Source: Myxococcota bacterium (lineage in GTDB: Bacteria > Myxococcota_A > UBA9160 > PR03). From it: DNA of 11,584 bases. A program made the translations under genes and the position numbers. Location of the stretch: positions 1-11,584 of the forward strand of contig JASJBO010000229.1 of NCBI GenBank assembly GCA_030066475.1, read 5' to 3'. Shown one piece after another: positions 1 to 5,995 of the stretch. Position 1 is the first letter of the stretch. The number at the start of each line of letters is the position of its first letter. Under the pieces are notes generated by a model. That model was not told where the DNA came from. It ran no database searches and was given only the letters and a program-made list of their open reading frames with translations.

Positions 1-50
1 TGGGTGGGGTGGGGGTGGGTGGGGGGGGGGTTGGGGGGCTTGCGGGGGGG
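1..50. repeat. Extremely G-rich low-complexity tract
   Basis: The first 50 bases of the plus strand are almost only G, with scattered single T (and two C and one more mixed site near base 40). Several runs of three or more G are separated by one or two bases, which is the pattern needed for intramolecular G-quadruplexes. The tract lies just past the stop codon of the ATP-grasp gene, on that gene's template side, so its transcript would be C-rich. It may be a real structured or terminator-like region, or a sequencing or assembly artefact if this is a contig end. The window cannot tell these apart. Confidence 0.5.
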
Positions 51-72
51 CGTCGAGGGACTCGTTGCCGGG

Positions 73-1110
73 CTAGCGGCTTCCTCCGCGCTTCCAGGGT
101 GAGACGTAGCGGAGGCCGAGGTTGAGGATGCGCTGGAGCAGCGCCGGGTACGGCAGGCCGGCGGCAGCGGCCGACATCGCGAAGTCCTCGTCGTCGGTCA
201 GGTCGGGGTTGGGATTGGCCTCGAGCGCGTAGACGCGACCGTCGGGGCGCATGCGCAGGTCGATGCGCGCGTAGCCCGAGAGGCCCAGCCCGCGGTAGAT
301 GCGCTTGGCGAGCCGCCCGAGCTCGCGCCCGGTCTCGGCCGGCAGCTCGCGCGCAGGTCCGTTGCTGACGCCGAGGCGCTTCTGGTAGGCGAGGTCCCAC
401 TTCACGCGCGCGGTGGCGATGCGCGGCTCGCCGGGCGGCAGGTTGTCGAAGAACAGCTCCCAGACCGGCAGGGCGTGGAGCCGGTCGTTGCCGAGCACCC
501 CGACCGTCAGCTCGCGGCCCTCGATGTACTCCTCGGCGATCGCGTCGGTGCCGAGGTGGCGGTGGACGAACTCGATCCGGTCGACGAGGGACTCGGTGTC
601 GTGCACCAGCGACGCCTTCGCGATGCCGAGCGAGGCCTCCTCGTCCACCGACTTCACGAACTGCGGAAAGCCGAGCCCCGCGCGCGGGCGCGGGCGCCGG
701 CCCAGCGGGTGCACCTGGAAGCCCGGCGTGGGGATGCGGTGCGAGCGGAAGATGCGCTTGGCCAGCGCCTTGTCGCGGGCCAGCAGCAGCCCGCGCGGGT
801 TGCAGCCGGCGTAGGGCACCCGCAGCAGCTCCAGGTAGCTGGTGACGTGCGCCTGGTAGACGGCCACGTCCTGGAACTCCATCAGCAGGTTGAAGACGAT
901 GTGCGGCGCGAAGCCCTCGACGTGCTGGCGCAGCGGCGCCAGCTCGTCGGAGAGGCCCAGGATCTGGACGTCGTGGCCGAGCCGGCGCAGGCCCGCCAGG
1001 ACGTCGAGCTCCTTCTGGAACGGCAGCGCCTCCTGGTCGGTGAGGCCCGCCGCGTCTGCGGGTGGGACCAGGTCCGCGTGCGTCAGCACGAGGACCCGGA
1101 GGCGCTTCAC
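73..1110 (-). CDS. D-alanine-D-alanine ligase-like ATP-grasp enzyme
   Basis: This 345-residue protein is an ATP-grasp carboxylate-amine ligase. Such enzymes activate a carboxylate as acyl phosphate and join it to an amine, in the cytoplasm. Visible features, in order: an N-terminal Rossmann-like pre-ATP-grasp strand (about residues 3-11); the central AGCNP motif (101-105) followed by ARDKALAKRIF; the ATP-binding FVKS lysine (K153); the EEYIEGREL segment (about 193-201); and the Mg-binding end with D284 (ARIDLR), E297 and N299 (LEANPNPDLT). The last motif resembles the EVNTNPG end of Ddl. The GTG start overlaps the peptidase stop by four bases (GTGA, 1107-1110), and a GGGAG ribosome site (1119-1123) lies eight bases before it, so the two genes are translationally coupled. 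It is probably not the housekeeping Ddl, because no cell-wall genes are nearby and the partner is a peptidase. The true substrate is unknown. Family call is firm, function is inferred. Confidence 0.9.
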   Translation of the reverse strand: MKRLRVLVLTHADLVPPADAAGLTDQEALPFQKELDVLAGLRRLGHDVQILGLSDELAPLRQHVEGFAPHIVFNLLMEFQDVAVYQAHVTSYLELLRVPYAGCNPRGLLLARDKALAKRIFRSHRIPTPGFQVHPLGRRPRPRAGLGFPQFVKSVDEEASLGIAKASLVHDTESLVDRIEFVHRHLGTDAIAEEYIEGRELTVGVLGNDRLHALPVWELFFDNLPPGEPRIATARVKWDLAYQKRLGVSNGPARELPAETGRELGRLAKRIYRGLGLSGYARIDLRMRPDGRVYALEANPNPDLTDDEDFAMSAAAAGLPYPALLQRILNLGLRYVSPWKRGGSR

Positions 1111-1877
1111 CGAACGTACTCCCGGCCGCGGCCGGCCGCCGCGCGGCGCGTGTAGCGCACCAGGCGACGCCGGTAGTGCTCTCGCAGCGTGTGCCGCAGG
1201 CCCAGCAGCGAGTCGGTGCGCTCGCGCGTGCGCAGCCGGGGCGGCTCGCCGCGCAGCTCGGCCATCAGGGCGTCGACGTACTCGAGCTTGCGCAGCGCGC
1301 CCCAGCCGGCGTAGCGGCGGCGCCAGCCGGAGCGCGGCTGGAGCCAGACGGCGAAGGTCTCGGCGAAGTCCTCGCCGGGGTGGCTCTGGGCGTACCAGCC
1401 GTCGAGGTGGCGCACGAAGGCGCGGCTGCGGGGGTTGGGCGTATAGCGCACCCGGTAGGGCTCGCCGAAGGGCCCGAACTGCTCGCGCCAGCTGCGGCGC
1501 CGGTGCAGGCGATAGGCGTTGTCGAGCGCGTGACCGGTCTCGTGGCGCATCAGCTGGAGGCACCAGGCCTCGCGGTCGCCCTCGGCCTCGCCCATCAGGG
1601 CGCGTTCGAGCCGGGTGAGGCGCGGGTGGGCGAGGTAGAACGGGATCGCGAAGCCGCTCACGCCGTGAGGCGTGAACCAGCCGTTCGAGAGCCAGGCGTA
1701 GGGCCGGAAGCGCAGGCCCGCGGCCGCCAGCTCGCCATGGACCCGCTCGAGGCGGCCCGCCAGCGGGGTACCTTCGAGCCGCAGGCCCAGATCGCACAGC
1801 CGCACGTCCAGCAGCGCCTCGTCCGACAGCTCGGTCCACCAGGGCGCCGTGTGGCGCCCTGCCCCGAGTCCTCTCAT
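1107..1877 (-). CDS. Putative zinc-binding metallopeptidase (Peptidase_Mx-like)
   Basis: This 256-residue protein is a gluzincin-like zinc hydrolase. Residues 112-116 read HETGH, giving zinc ligands H112 and H116 and catalytic E113. The downstream HPGEDFAETFAVWL segment (about 166-179) supplies the likely third ligand, a Glu near E173. The whole chain, including the DLGLRLEGT, IPFYLAHPRLTRLER and YAQSHP blocks, matches the recalled pattern of the uncharacterised Pfam family Peptidase_Mx. Many members carry an N-terminal zinc ribbon, but this one has none. There is no signal peptide or membrane segment, so it should be cytoplasmic. ATG 1877 is preceded by a GGGAGGG ribosome site about nine bases upstream. 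It is first in a two-gene operon with the ATP-grasp ligase, which suggests that it trims or releases the product of that ligase. No member's substrate is known to me. Confidence 0.85.
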   Translation of the reverse strand: MRGLGAGRHTAPWWTELSDEALLDVRLCDLGLRLEGTPLAGRLERVHGELAAAGLRFRPYAWLSNGWFTPHGVSGFAIPFYLAHPRLTRLERALMGEAEGDREAWCLQLMRHETGHALDNAYRLHRRRSWREQFGPFGEPYRVRYTPNPRSRAFVRHLDGWYAQSHPGEDFAETFAVWLQPRSGWRRRYAGWGALRKLEYVDALMAELRGEPPRLRTRERTDSLLGLRHTLREHYRRRLVRYTRRAAAGRGREYVR

Positions 1878-2040
1878 CCCCGGGAGCCCTCCCGACCCGA
1901 GATCGACGATGTGGATCCGCCGACGGCGGCCAGCGGCGCTCGCATTCTAACACCCGGACGCCGCGGGCTCTGAAGGAAAGCGCGTTCGAAACAGCGTTTG
2001 ATGGCGACGGCGGGCGCGCCGGTTGTTAGCTTGTGCGGCA
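1878..2040. promoter_or_regulatory. Divergent promoter region, peptidase operon and clpP-like gene
   Basis: These 163 bases separate two divergently read genes and must hold both promoters. On the minus strand a TAGAAT hexamer (1944-1949) about 67 bases before the peptidase start resembles a sigma-70 -10 box, without a clear -35 at good spacing. On the plus strand TTGATG (1998-2003) is a weak -35 candidate, and the best -10-like match (TTGTTA, 2023-2028) sits at a long 19-base spacing. No clear operator or riboswitch was seen. The clpP-like gene has no good Shine-Dalgarno site in front of ATG 2041. Confidence 0.35.
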
Positions 2041-2625
2041 ATGACGGCACGAGACCCGCAGGTTCCCTCGATCGGCGCCTTCCACCCCAAGATCTCCGAG
2101 AGGCTGCTCGAGGCAAGGACGATCCTGATCCACGGCGAGATCAACTCGAAGCTGGCTCAGGAGGTGACTGCCCAGCTACTGGCGATGGGCGCCGAGTCGG
2201 ACGACGACATCACGATCTTCATCCACTCCGAGGGCGGCCACGTCGAGTCGGGCGACACGATCCACGACATGATCCGGTTCGTGAAGCCCCGCGTCCGGAT
2301 GGTCGGCACCGGCTGGGTGGCCAGCGCCGGCTGCCACATCTACCTGGCGGTCCCGAGGGAGGACCGCTTCGCCCTGCCGAACACGCGCTTCATGATCCAC
2401 CAGCCGATGGGCGGCGCGCAGGGCCGCGCCTCGGACATCCGCATCGAGGCCGAGGAGCTGCTGCGCGCCCGCGAGCGCCTCAACAAGAGCATCGCCGACG
2501 CCACCGGCCAGCCCCTCGAGCGCGTCCAGGAAGACACCGACCGCAACTTCTGGATGGGCCCCGAAGAAGCCCGCGACTACGGCATCGTCGGCACCATCGT
2601 CGCCTCGGCCGGGGACGTTGGTTAA
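2041..2625 (+). CDS. Divergent ClpP-type serine peptidase
   Basis: This 194-residue protein has the ClpP fold. Catalytic S95 lies in GWVASAG, H120 lies in the FMIHQPMGG block with the normal 25-residue spacing, and the C-terminal GPEEARDYGIV helix is present. Three departures from canonical ClpP are visible. The position 49 residues after the His, normally the triad Asp, is N169 (AAC at 2545-2547). The usual SPGG oxyanion-hole loop reads SEGG. The N-terminal axial-loop region is about six residues shorter than in E. coli and lacks the GERxxDIYS motif. ClpP normally forms a tetradecamer fed by ClpX or ClpA/C; none is next to it here. It is probably a second, specialised paralogue, active weakly or in a mixed ring. 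ATG 2041 is preferred over TTG 2023, since the added residues match nothing. The last residues (GDVG) and stop come from the tip of the adjacent mobile element. Confidence 0.88.
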   Translation: MTARDPQVPSIGAFHPKISERLLEARTILIHGEINSKLAQEVTAQLLAMGAESDDDITIFIHSEGGHVESGDTIHDMIRFVKPRVRMVGTGWVASAGCHIYLAVPREDRFALPNTRFMIHQPMGGAQGRASDIRIEAEELLRARERLNKSIADATGQPLERVQEDTDRNFWMGPEEARDYGIVGTIVASAGDVG

Positions 2626-2651
2626 GTAGTTCAGAAATCCCCCGGCGGGAC
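2610..2651 (-). repeat. Left inverted-repeat end of the RAYT element
   Basis: The outer 17 bases are the exact reverse complement of 3661-3677. Further in, a TTTCT...ACT block and a C-rich/G-rich hairpin-like segment (TCCCGCCGGGGGA read on the minus strand) correspond to the right end with mismatches and one single-base gap, giving about 33 of 43 aligned positions identical. It contains the stop codon of the transposase (2631-2633) and, on the other strand, the last codons and TAA stop of the clpP-like gene. Confidence 0.75.
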
Positions 2652-3572
2652 CCGACCGGACGAGCGTGACAGCTCCCGACCGCGAGCCTGAGCTTGCGCG
2701 ACCGCGCTCTTCGTGATGCGGAGCGCTCTCCCGATCTCCGCCCCGGAGAACCCCAGCTCGACGCGCGCGCGATGCACGATCAGGGCGCGAGCCTTGCTGA
2801 CGCGCCGGCTTCTTCCCGCGCCTCGGACCTCCCACTCCTCCAGTCGGTACCCCGCGCACACCTCGGCGATCAGCTCGTCGAGGTTGACCTGCGCCGGATG
2901 AGGGGGCGGATTCGCCCCATCGCCGGGACCGTCCGAAACGCTCCGGGGCGTGCCACACGCGAGCTGAACCCCCGCCCACTCCGCCTCGAGGCTGCGATCT
3001 CGTCCCGCGCAGTCGGAGTGACCGGGGTCGAGAAGCATCCACGACGCGAGTCTCCGACGCGCCTCCCGGGGCTTCGCACCGAAGCGTTCGAGGATCGACC
3101 GCACCTCCTGGAAAGGCGCCGCCGCGCATCCCATGAGCGAGGCGTGCCCCGTCCACGGGTAGACCGCGAGGGCTGCGAGCTCGACGAGGCCGGCACGGAC
3201 CGGGTTCAGGTGCGTGTAGCGCACGAGCGTGATGAGATAGCTCTCATCGTCCACGAGAATCGATCGGTAGCGGTTCTGGAACAGGTGCCCGACACGATCG
3301 TGGCGCCGATTGAAGTGCAGTGCGTGGCCGGTGCCGATGCGCGCCATGACGGTGGCGAGCCGCACCGGACCGGTTCGCAACACCAGGTGCACGTGGTTGG
3401 GCATGAACGTCCAGGCCAGACAGCGCATGCCCGACTCGGGCAGGACGCGGGCGAGGCGGTCGAAGAGCGCTCGTCGATCCCGGTCGTCGAGGAAGATCGA
3501 GCGCCCCTCGATTCCGCGCAGCATCACGTGCTGCACGCATCCGGGCGCGTCGAGACGCCGGCTCCGCGGCAT
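2631..3572 (-). CDS. REP-associated tyrosine transposase (RAYT, Y1_Tnp) with DnaA-C-like HTH
   Basis: This 313-residue protein is a single-strand DNA transposase of the IS200/TnpA-REP type. The HUH metal-binding motif is NHVHL (H60, H62). By alignment with E. coli TnpA-REP the nucleophilic tyrosine is Y119, in the VRYTHLNPVRAG helix, and the HLFQNRYRSILVDD block before it is typical. The Y1 domain spans about residues 8-135. A C-terminal domain (about 230-300) has the SRRVSKARALIVHRA...GFSGAEIGRAL...SAVAQA pattern of the DnaA domain IV helix-turn-helix, common in long RAYTs and likely to aid DNA recognition. The start at ATG 3572 is chosen over ATG 3608, 12 codons upstream, because GGGAGG lies six bases before it and the family starts at MPRxxRL. 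The reading frame is intact with all key residues, so it may be functional. It would act on its own hairpin ends. Confidence 0.92.
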   Translation of the reverse strand: MPRSRRLDAPGCVQHVMLRGIEGRSIFLDDRDRRALFDRLARVLPESGMRCLAWTFMPNHVHLVLRTGPVRLATVMARIGTGHALHFNRRHDRVGHLFQNRYRSILVDDESYLITLVRYTHLNPVRAGLVELAALAVYPWTGHASLMGCAAAPFQEVRSILERFGAKPREARRRLASWMLLDPGHSDCAGRDRSLEAEWAGVQLACGTPRSVSDGPGDGANPPPHPAQVNLDELIAEVCAGYRLEEWEVRGAGRSRRVSKARALIVHRARVELGFSGAEIGRALRITKSAVAQAQARGRELSRSSGRVPPGDF

Positions 3573-3634
3573 CAGCAGCCTCCCGCGGGACCCGGGGTAC
3601 CCCATCATATCGCGAAGCCGGCAGCCGCACCGGG

Positions 3635-3677
3635 GACCCCGCGGGTCGTTTCTTTACTTTCTTAACCAACGTCCCCG
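3635..3677 (+). repeat. Right inverted-repeat end of the RAYT element, with hairpin
   Basis: A GACCC-CGC-GGGTC hairpin (3635-3647) is followed by a T-rich stretch and then by the 17-base tip shared with the left end. The hairpin plus T-rich run also looks like a weak intrinsic terminator on the plus strand, which could stop transcripts coming from the clpP-like gene. On the minus strand the tip supplies the last codons and the TAA stop (3662-3664) of the molybdopterin oxidoreductase. Confidence 0.7.
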
Positions 3678-5899
3678 CCCGCTCGTTCGAGGGTGATGGG
3701 GATGGCGTTTAGGGTGGCGTTGCCGGAGAGGGGGTCGAGGACGGACTCGTCGGTGAGGAGGTTGGAGTTGACGCCGGGGTGGGCGGCGGCGACGCGGAGA
3801 GCGCTGCCGGGGCGGGTGTGGCCCCAGCCGTGGGGGAGGCTGACGACGCCCGGCATGACGTCCTCGGTGACCTCGACCGGGGCCTCGAGCTTGCCGACCC
3901 GCGAGGCCACGCGCGCTGCGTCCCCGTCCGTCAGCCCGAGTCGCGCGGCGTCGTCCGGGTGGACCTGCAGCGTGCAGCGGTCCTTGCCGCTGACCAGCGA
4001 CGGCAGGTTGTGCATCCAGGAGTTGTTCGAGCGGACGTGGCGGCGACCCACCAGCAGCAGCTCCGTGCCCGGCTCGCGCCCCAGCCGCCCGCGCAGGCGC
4101 GCGACCTCGCGCTCGATCGGCTCGGGCGCCAGCTCGACGCGCCCCGACGGCGTGCGCAGCGCGCCCGGGAGCTGCGGCTCGAGCGGACCGAGGTCGACGC
4201 CGTGCGGCTGCCGCCGCAGCGCCGCCAGCGACAGCCCCTCCGGCTCGGCCCCGAACTGGTCGCCGTAGGGCCCCGTCCGCAGCATCGCGTCGACGACGCG
4301 GTCCTCGGGGCTGTCGCCCTCGACGAGGCCGCGCAGCTCCGCCGGGTCGCGTCCGTGCAGCGGCGAGGCCGGGCTCGCCACCGCCCCCTGCAGCACGCCC
4401 CCGAGCAGCATCTCGTCCACCGCCGCGGCATCGGCGCCGGCGCCCTGCCCGGCCGCGACCAGCGCCAGGCGCGCCAGGATCTCCGCCTCCGACGGCCCCG
4501 AGGCCTCGAACACCGGCGGCGACCAGTTCGCCACGTTGCGCACCGCCAGCCCGTAGAAGGCCAGGTCGTAGTGGCTCCGCTCGAGCGCCGAGGGCGGCGG
4601 CAGGATCACGTCGGCGTGGCGCGCGGTCTCGTTGCGATAGACGTCGACGCTCACCATGAACTCGAGCCCGGCGAGCGCCGCCTCGAGGCGCGCCCCGTTC
4701 GGCGTCGAGAGCACCGGGTTGCCGCTCACGGTCACGAGCGCCCGGATCTGCCCCTCACCGGGCGTCTCGATCTCCTCGGCCAGCGCCGCCACCGGCAGCT
4801 CGCTGCGCACCTCGGGGAAGCCGCGCACGCGCGAGTGCCAGCGACCGGTCTGGAAGCCGCGCCCCGGCCCGGGCACGCGCGGCCGGCTGTGCGCTGCGAG
4901 CGGGAACATCGCCCCCCCCGGCCGGTCGAGGTTCCCGGTCAGCGCGTTGAGCACGTCCACCGCCCAGGCGGCGAGGGTGCCGAACTCCACCGTGTGCGTC
5001 CCGATGCGCCCGTACACGGCCGCGCTCGGCGCGTCCGCCAGCTCGCGCGCGATCCGCCGCGTGGTCTCGGCCGCGATGCCGGTGAGGGAGACGACCGCCT
5101 CCGGCGTGAACGGCTCCACGAGCACCCCGACGCGCTCGATCCCCTCGATCCAGGCGGCGGCCTCGCCGGGCGCGACGCGCCCCTCGGCCACCAGCACGTT
5201 CGCCAGCGCCAGCAGCCAGGCCGCGTCCCCCCCTGGCCGGATCGGCAGGTGCTCGTCCGCCACCCGCGCGGTGCGGCTGCGGCGCGGATCGACCACCACC
5301 AGCTTGCCACCGCGACGGCGCAGCGCGCGCAGGCGCCCCGGGAAGTCGGGCGCGGTGCACAGGCTCCCGTTCGAGTCGAGCGGGTTCGCGCCGAGCATCA
5401 GCAGGTAGTCGGTGCGGTCGAGGTCGGGCACCGGGATCAGGTTCGGGTTGCCGAACACGAGCCCGCACGACACGTGCTTGGGCATCTGATCGACGGTGCT
5501 GGCCGAGAACACGCCCCGCGTGCCGAGCGATGCCAACAGGGGCCGCACGTACAGCGATCCCGCCAGGTTGTGGACGTTCGGGTTCCCGAGGTACGCGGCC
5601 AGCGCGCCCCGCCCGTGCCGCTCGATCACCCCGTTCAAGCCGCCTTCGACCGCGGCGAAGGCCTCGTCCCAGTCCACCTCGCGCCAGTCCGAGCCGCGGC
5701 GCACGAGCGGGCGCCGCAGTCGGTCCGGGTCGGCGTGGAGCTCGCCGAGGGTGGTGCCCTTGGGACACAGGTAGCCGCGGCTGAAGACGTCCTCGGCGTC
5801 GCCCCGGATGCGCACGACCTCGTCGCCACGCACGGTGATCTCGAGGCCGCAGGTGGCCTCGCACAGCGGACAGGTGCGGCAGACGGTGCGCTCGCTCAT
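3662..5899 (-). CDS. Molybdopterin-dependent oxidoreductase, DMSO reductase superfamily
   Basis: This 745-residue protein binds a bis-molybdopterin guanine dinucleotide Mo or W centre and one iron-sulfur cluster. The N-terminal Molybdop_Fe4S4 domain has C10, C13, C17 and C45 (the last in YLCPKG), the spacing for [4Fe-4S]. Cofactor-binding blocks follow: LMLGANPLDSNGS (about 167-178), VVVDPRRSRTARVAD, GNPVLSTPNG and ADVILPPPS. The C-terminal Molydop_binding domain (about 611-740) ends with VVSLPHGWGH and a GNATLNAIP segment. There is no twin-arginine signal, so it acts in the cytoplasm. The residue that would bind the metal lies near SASTVDQMPKH (132-142), but no Cys, Sec or Ser ligand is obvious; C145 is close. 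No electron-transfer subunit is adjacent, so the substrate cannot be named. ATG 5899 has a strong GGGGAGG site four bases before it. The final GDVG and stop derive from the RAYT element tip. Confidence 0.92.
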   Translation of the reverse strand: MSERTVCRTCPLCEATCGLEITVRGDEVVRIRGDAEDVFSRGYLCPKGTTLGELHADPDRLRRPLVRRGSDWREVDWDEAFAAVEGGLNGVIERHGRGALAAYLGNPNVHNLAGSLYVRPLLASLGTRGVFSASTVDQMPKHVSCGLVFGNPNLIPVPDLDRTDYLLMLGANPLDSNGSLCTAPDFPGRLRALRRRGGKLVVVDPRRSRTARVADEHLPIRPGGDAAWLLALANVLVAEGRVAPGEAAAWIEGIERVGVLVEPFTPEAVVSLTGIAAETTRRIARELADAPSAAVYGRIGTHTVEFGTLAAWAVDVLNALTGNLDRPGGAMFPLAAHSRPRVPGPGRGFQTGRWHSRVRGFPEVRSELPVAALAEEIETPGEGQIRALVTVSGNPVLSTPNGARLEAALAGLEFMVSVDVYRNETARHADVILPPPSALERSHYDLAFYGLAVRNVANWSPPVFEASGPSEAEILARLALVAAGQGAGADAAAVDEMLLGGVLQGAVASPASPLHGRDPAELRGLVEGDSPEDRVVDAMLRTGPYGDQFGAEPEGLSLAALRRQPHGVDLGPLEPQLPGALRTPSGRVELAPEPIEREVARLRGRLGREPGTELLLVGRRHVRSNNSWMHNLPSLVSGKDRCTLQVHPDDAARLGLTDGDAARVASRVGKLEAPVEVTEDVMPGVVSLPHGWGHTRPGSALRVAAAHPGVNSNLLTDESVLDPLSGNATLNAIPITLERAGGDVG

Positions 5900-5995
5900 G
5901 GTGCCTCCCCGGATCGGACGGCCAGGATCGCACATCCGGTCGCACATCCGGCAGGGCGATCCGCTACGCTCGGGCTTCTTCGCCGGAGCGCTGGC
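5900..5995. promoter_or_regulatory. Divergent control region, oxidoreductase and Nudix operon
   Basis: These 96 bases lie between two outward-reading genes. They hold a perfect 12-base tandem repeat (listed separately), and a 7-base inverted pair, CGGATCG (5910-5916) and CGATCCG (5957-5963), that flanks it. On the plus strand TACGCT (5965-5970) could be a -10 box for the Nudix operon, giving a leader of about 20 bases; no good -35 is seen. A regulator acting here could control both directions at once. This is inferred from position only. Confidence 0.4.
5928..5951 (+). repeat. Perfect 12-base tandem direct repeat, possible operator
   Basis: TCGCACATCCGG occurs twice back to back (5928-5939 and 5940-5951) in the divergent intergenic region. 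A 12-base period is close to one helical turn, so two protein subunits could bind the same face of the DNA. A chance or replication-slippage duplication is the alternative. Confidence 0.6.

Larger units (their letters stand above)
2610..3677 (-). mobile_element. RAYT (Y1/HUH transposase) element with inverted-repeat ends
   Basis: This 1068-base unit contains a single transposase gene and is bounded by inverted ends. A perfect 17-base inverted repeat forms the outer tips (2610-2626 and 3661-3677), and similarity continues inward for about 42-43 bases. No target-site duplication is visible, as expected for Y1 HUH transposases. The element sits between two convergent genes and its tips overlap the 3' end and stop codon of both. 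RAYT genes are typically flanked by inverted REP-like hairpins, and the ends here fit that plan, although the tips are unlike the classic REP tetranucleotide as I know it. The boundaries are inferred from the repeat alone. Confidence 0.75.

Noticed and set aside
1111..1953. Upstream in-frame extension of the ATP-grasp reading frame
   Set aside because: It is low-complexity Arg/Pro/Ala sequence overlapping the well-supported metallopeptidase in another frame. The real start is GTG 1110.
2023..2040. TTG start six codons upstream of the clpP-like ATG
   Set aside because: The extra residues have no family support and there is no ribosome site for either start, so the ATG is simpler.
2176..3156. 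Minus-strand open frame across the clpP-like gene and transposase
   Set aside because: It is a Gly/Arg/Ala-rich shadow of two well-supported genes.
3594..3603. GGGGTACCCC palindrome before the transposase
   Set aside because: It is a single short palindrome in GC-rich DNA with no second copy at the left end; it may be chance.
3573..3608. Longer transposase start at ATG 3608
   Set aside because: ATG 3572 has an ideal ribosome site and matches the family N-terminus; the extra 12 codons overlap the palindromic end region.
2603..3685. Target-site duplication around the RAYT element
   Set aside because: The bases outside the two tips do not match in direct orientation, which agrees with the Y1 HUH mechanism.
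3779..5995. Long plus-strand open frame (continuous into the Nudix gene) opposite the oxidoreductase
   Set aside because: It is opposite a clear molybdopterin oxidoreductase. Its translation is Arg/Ala/His-rich without domain signals, and only the part from 5996 onward is a real protein.
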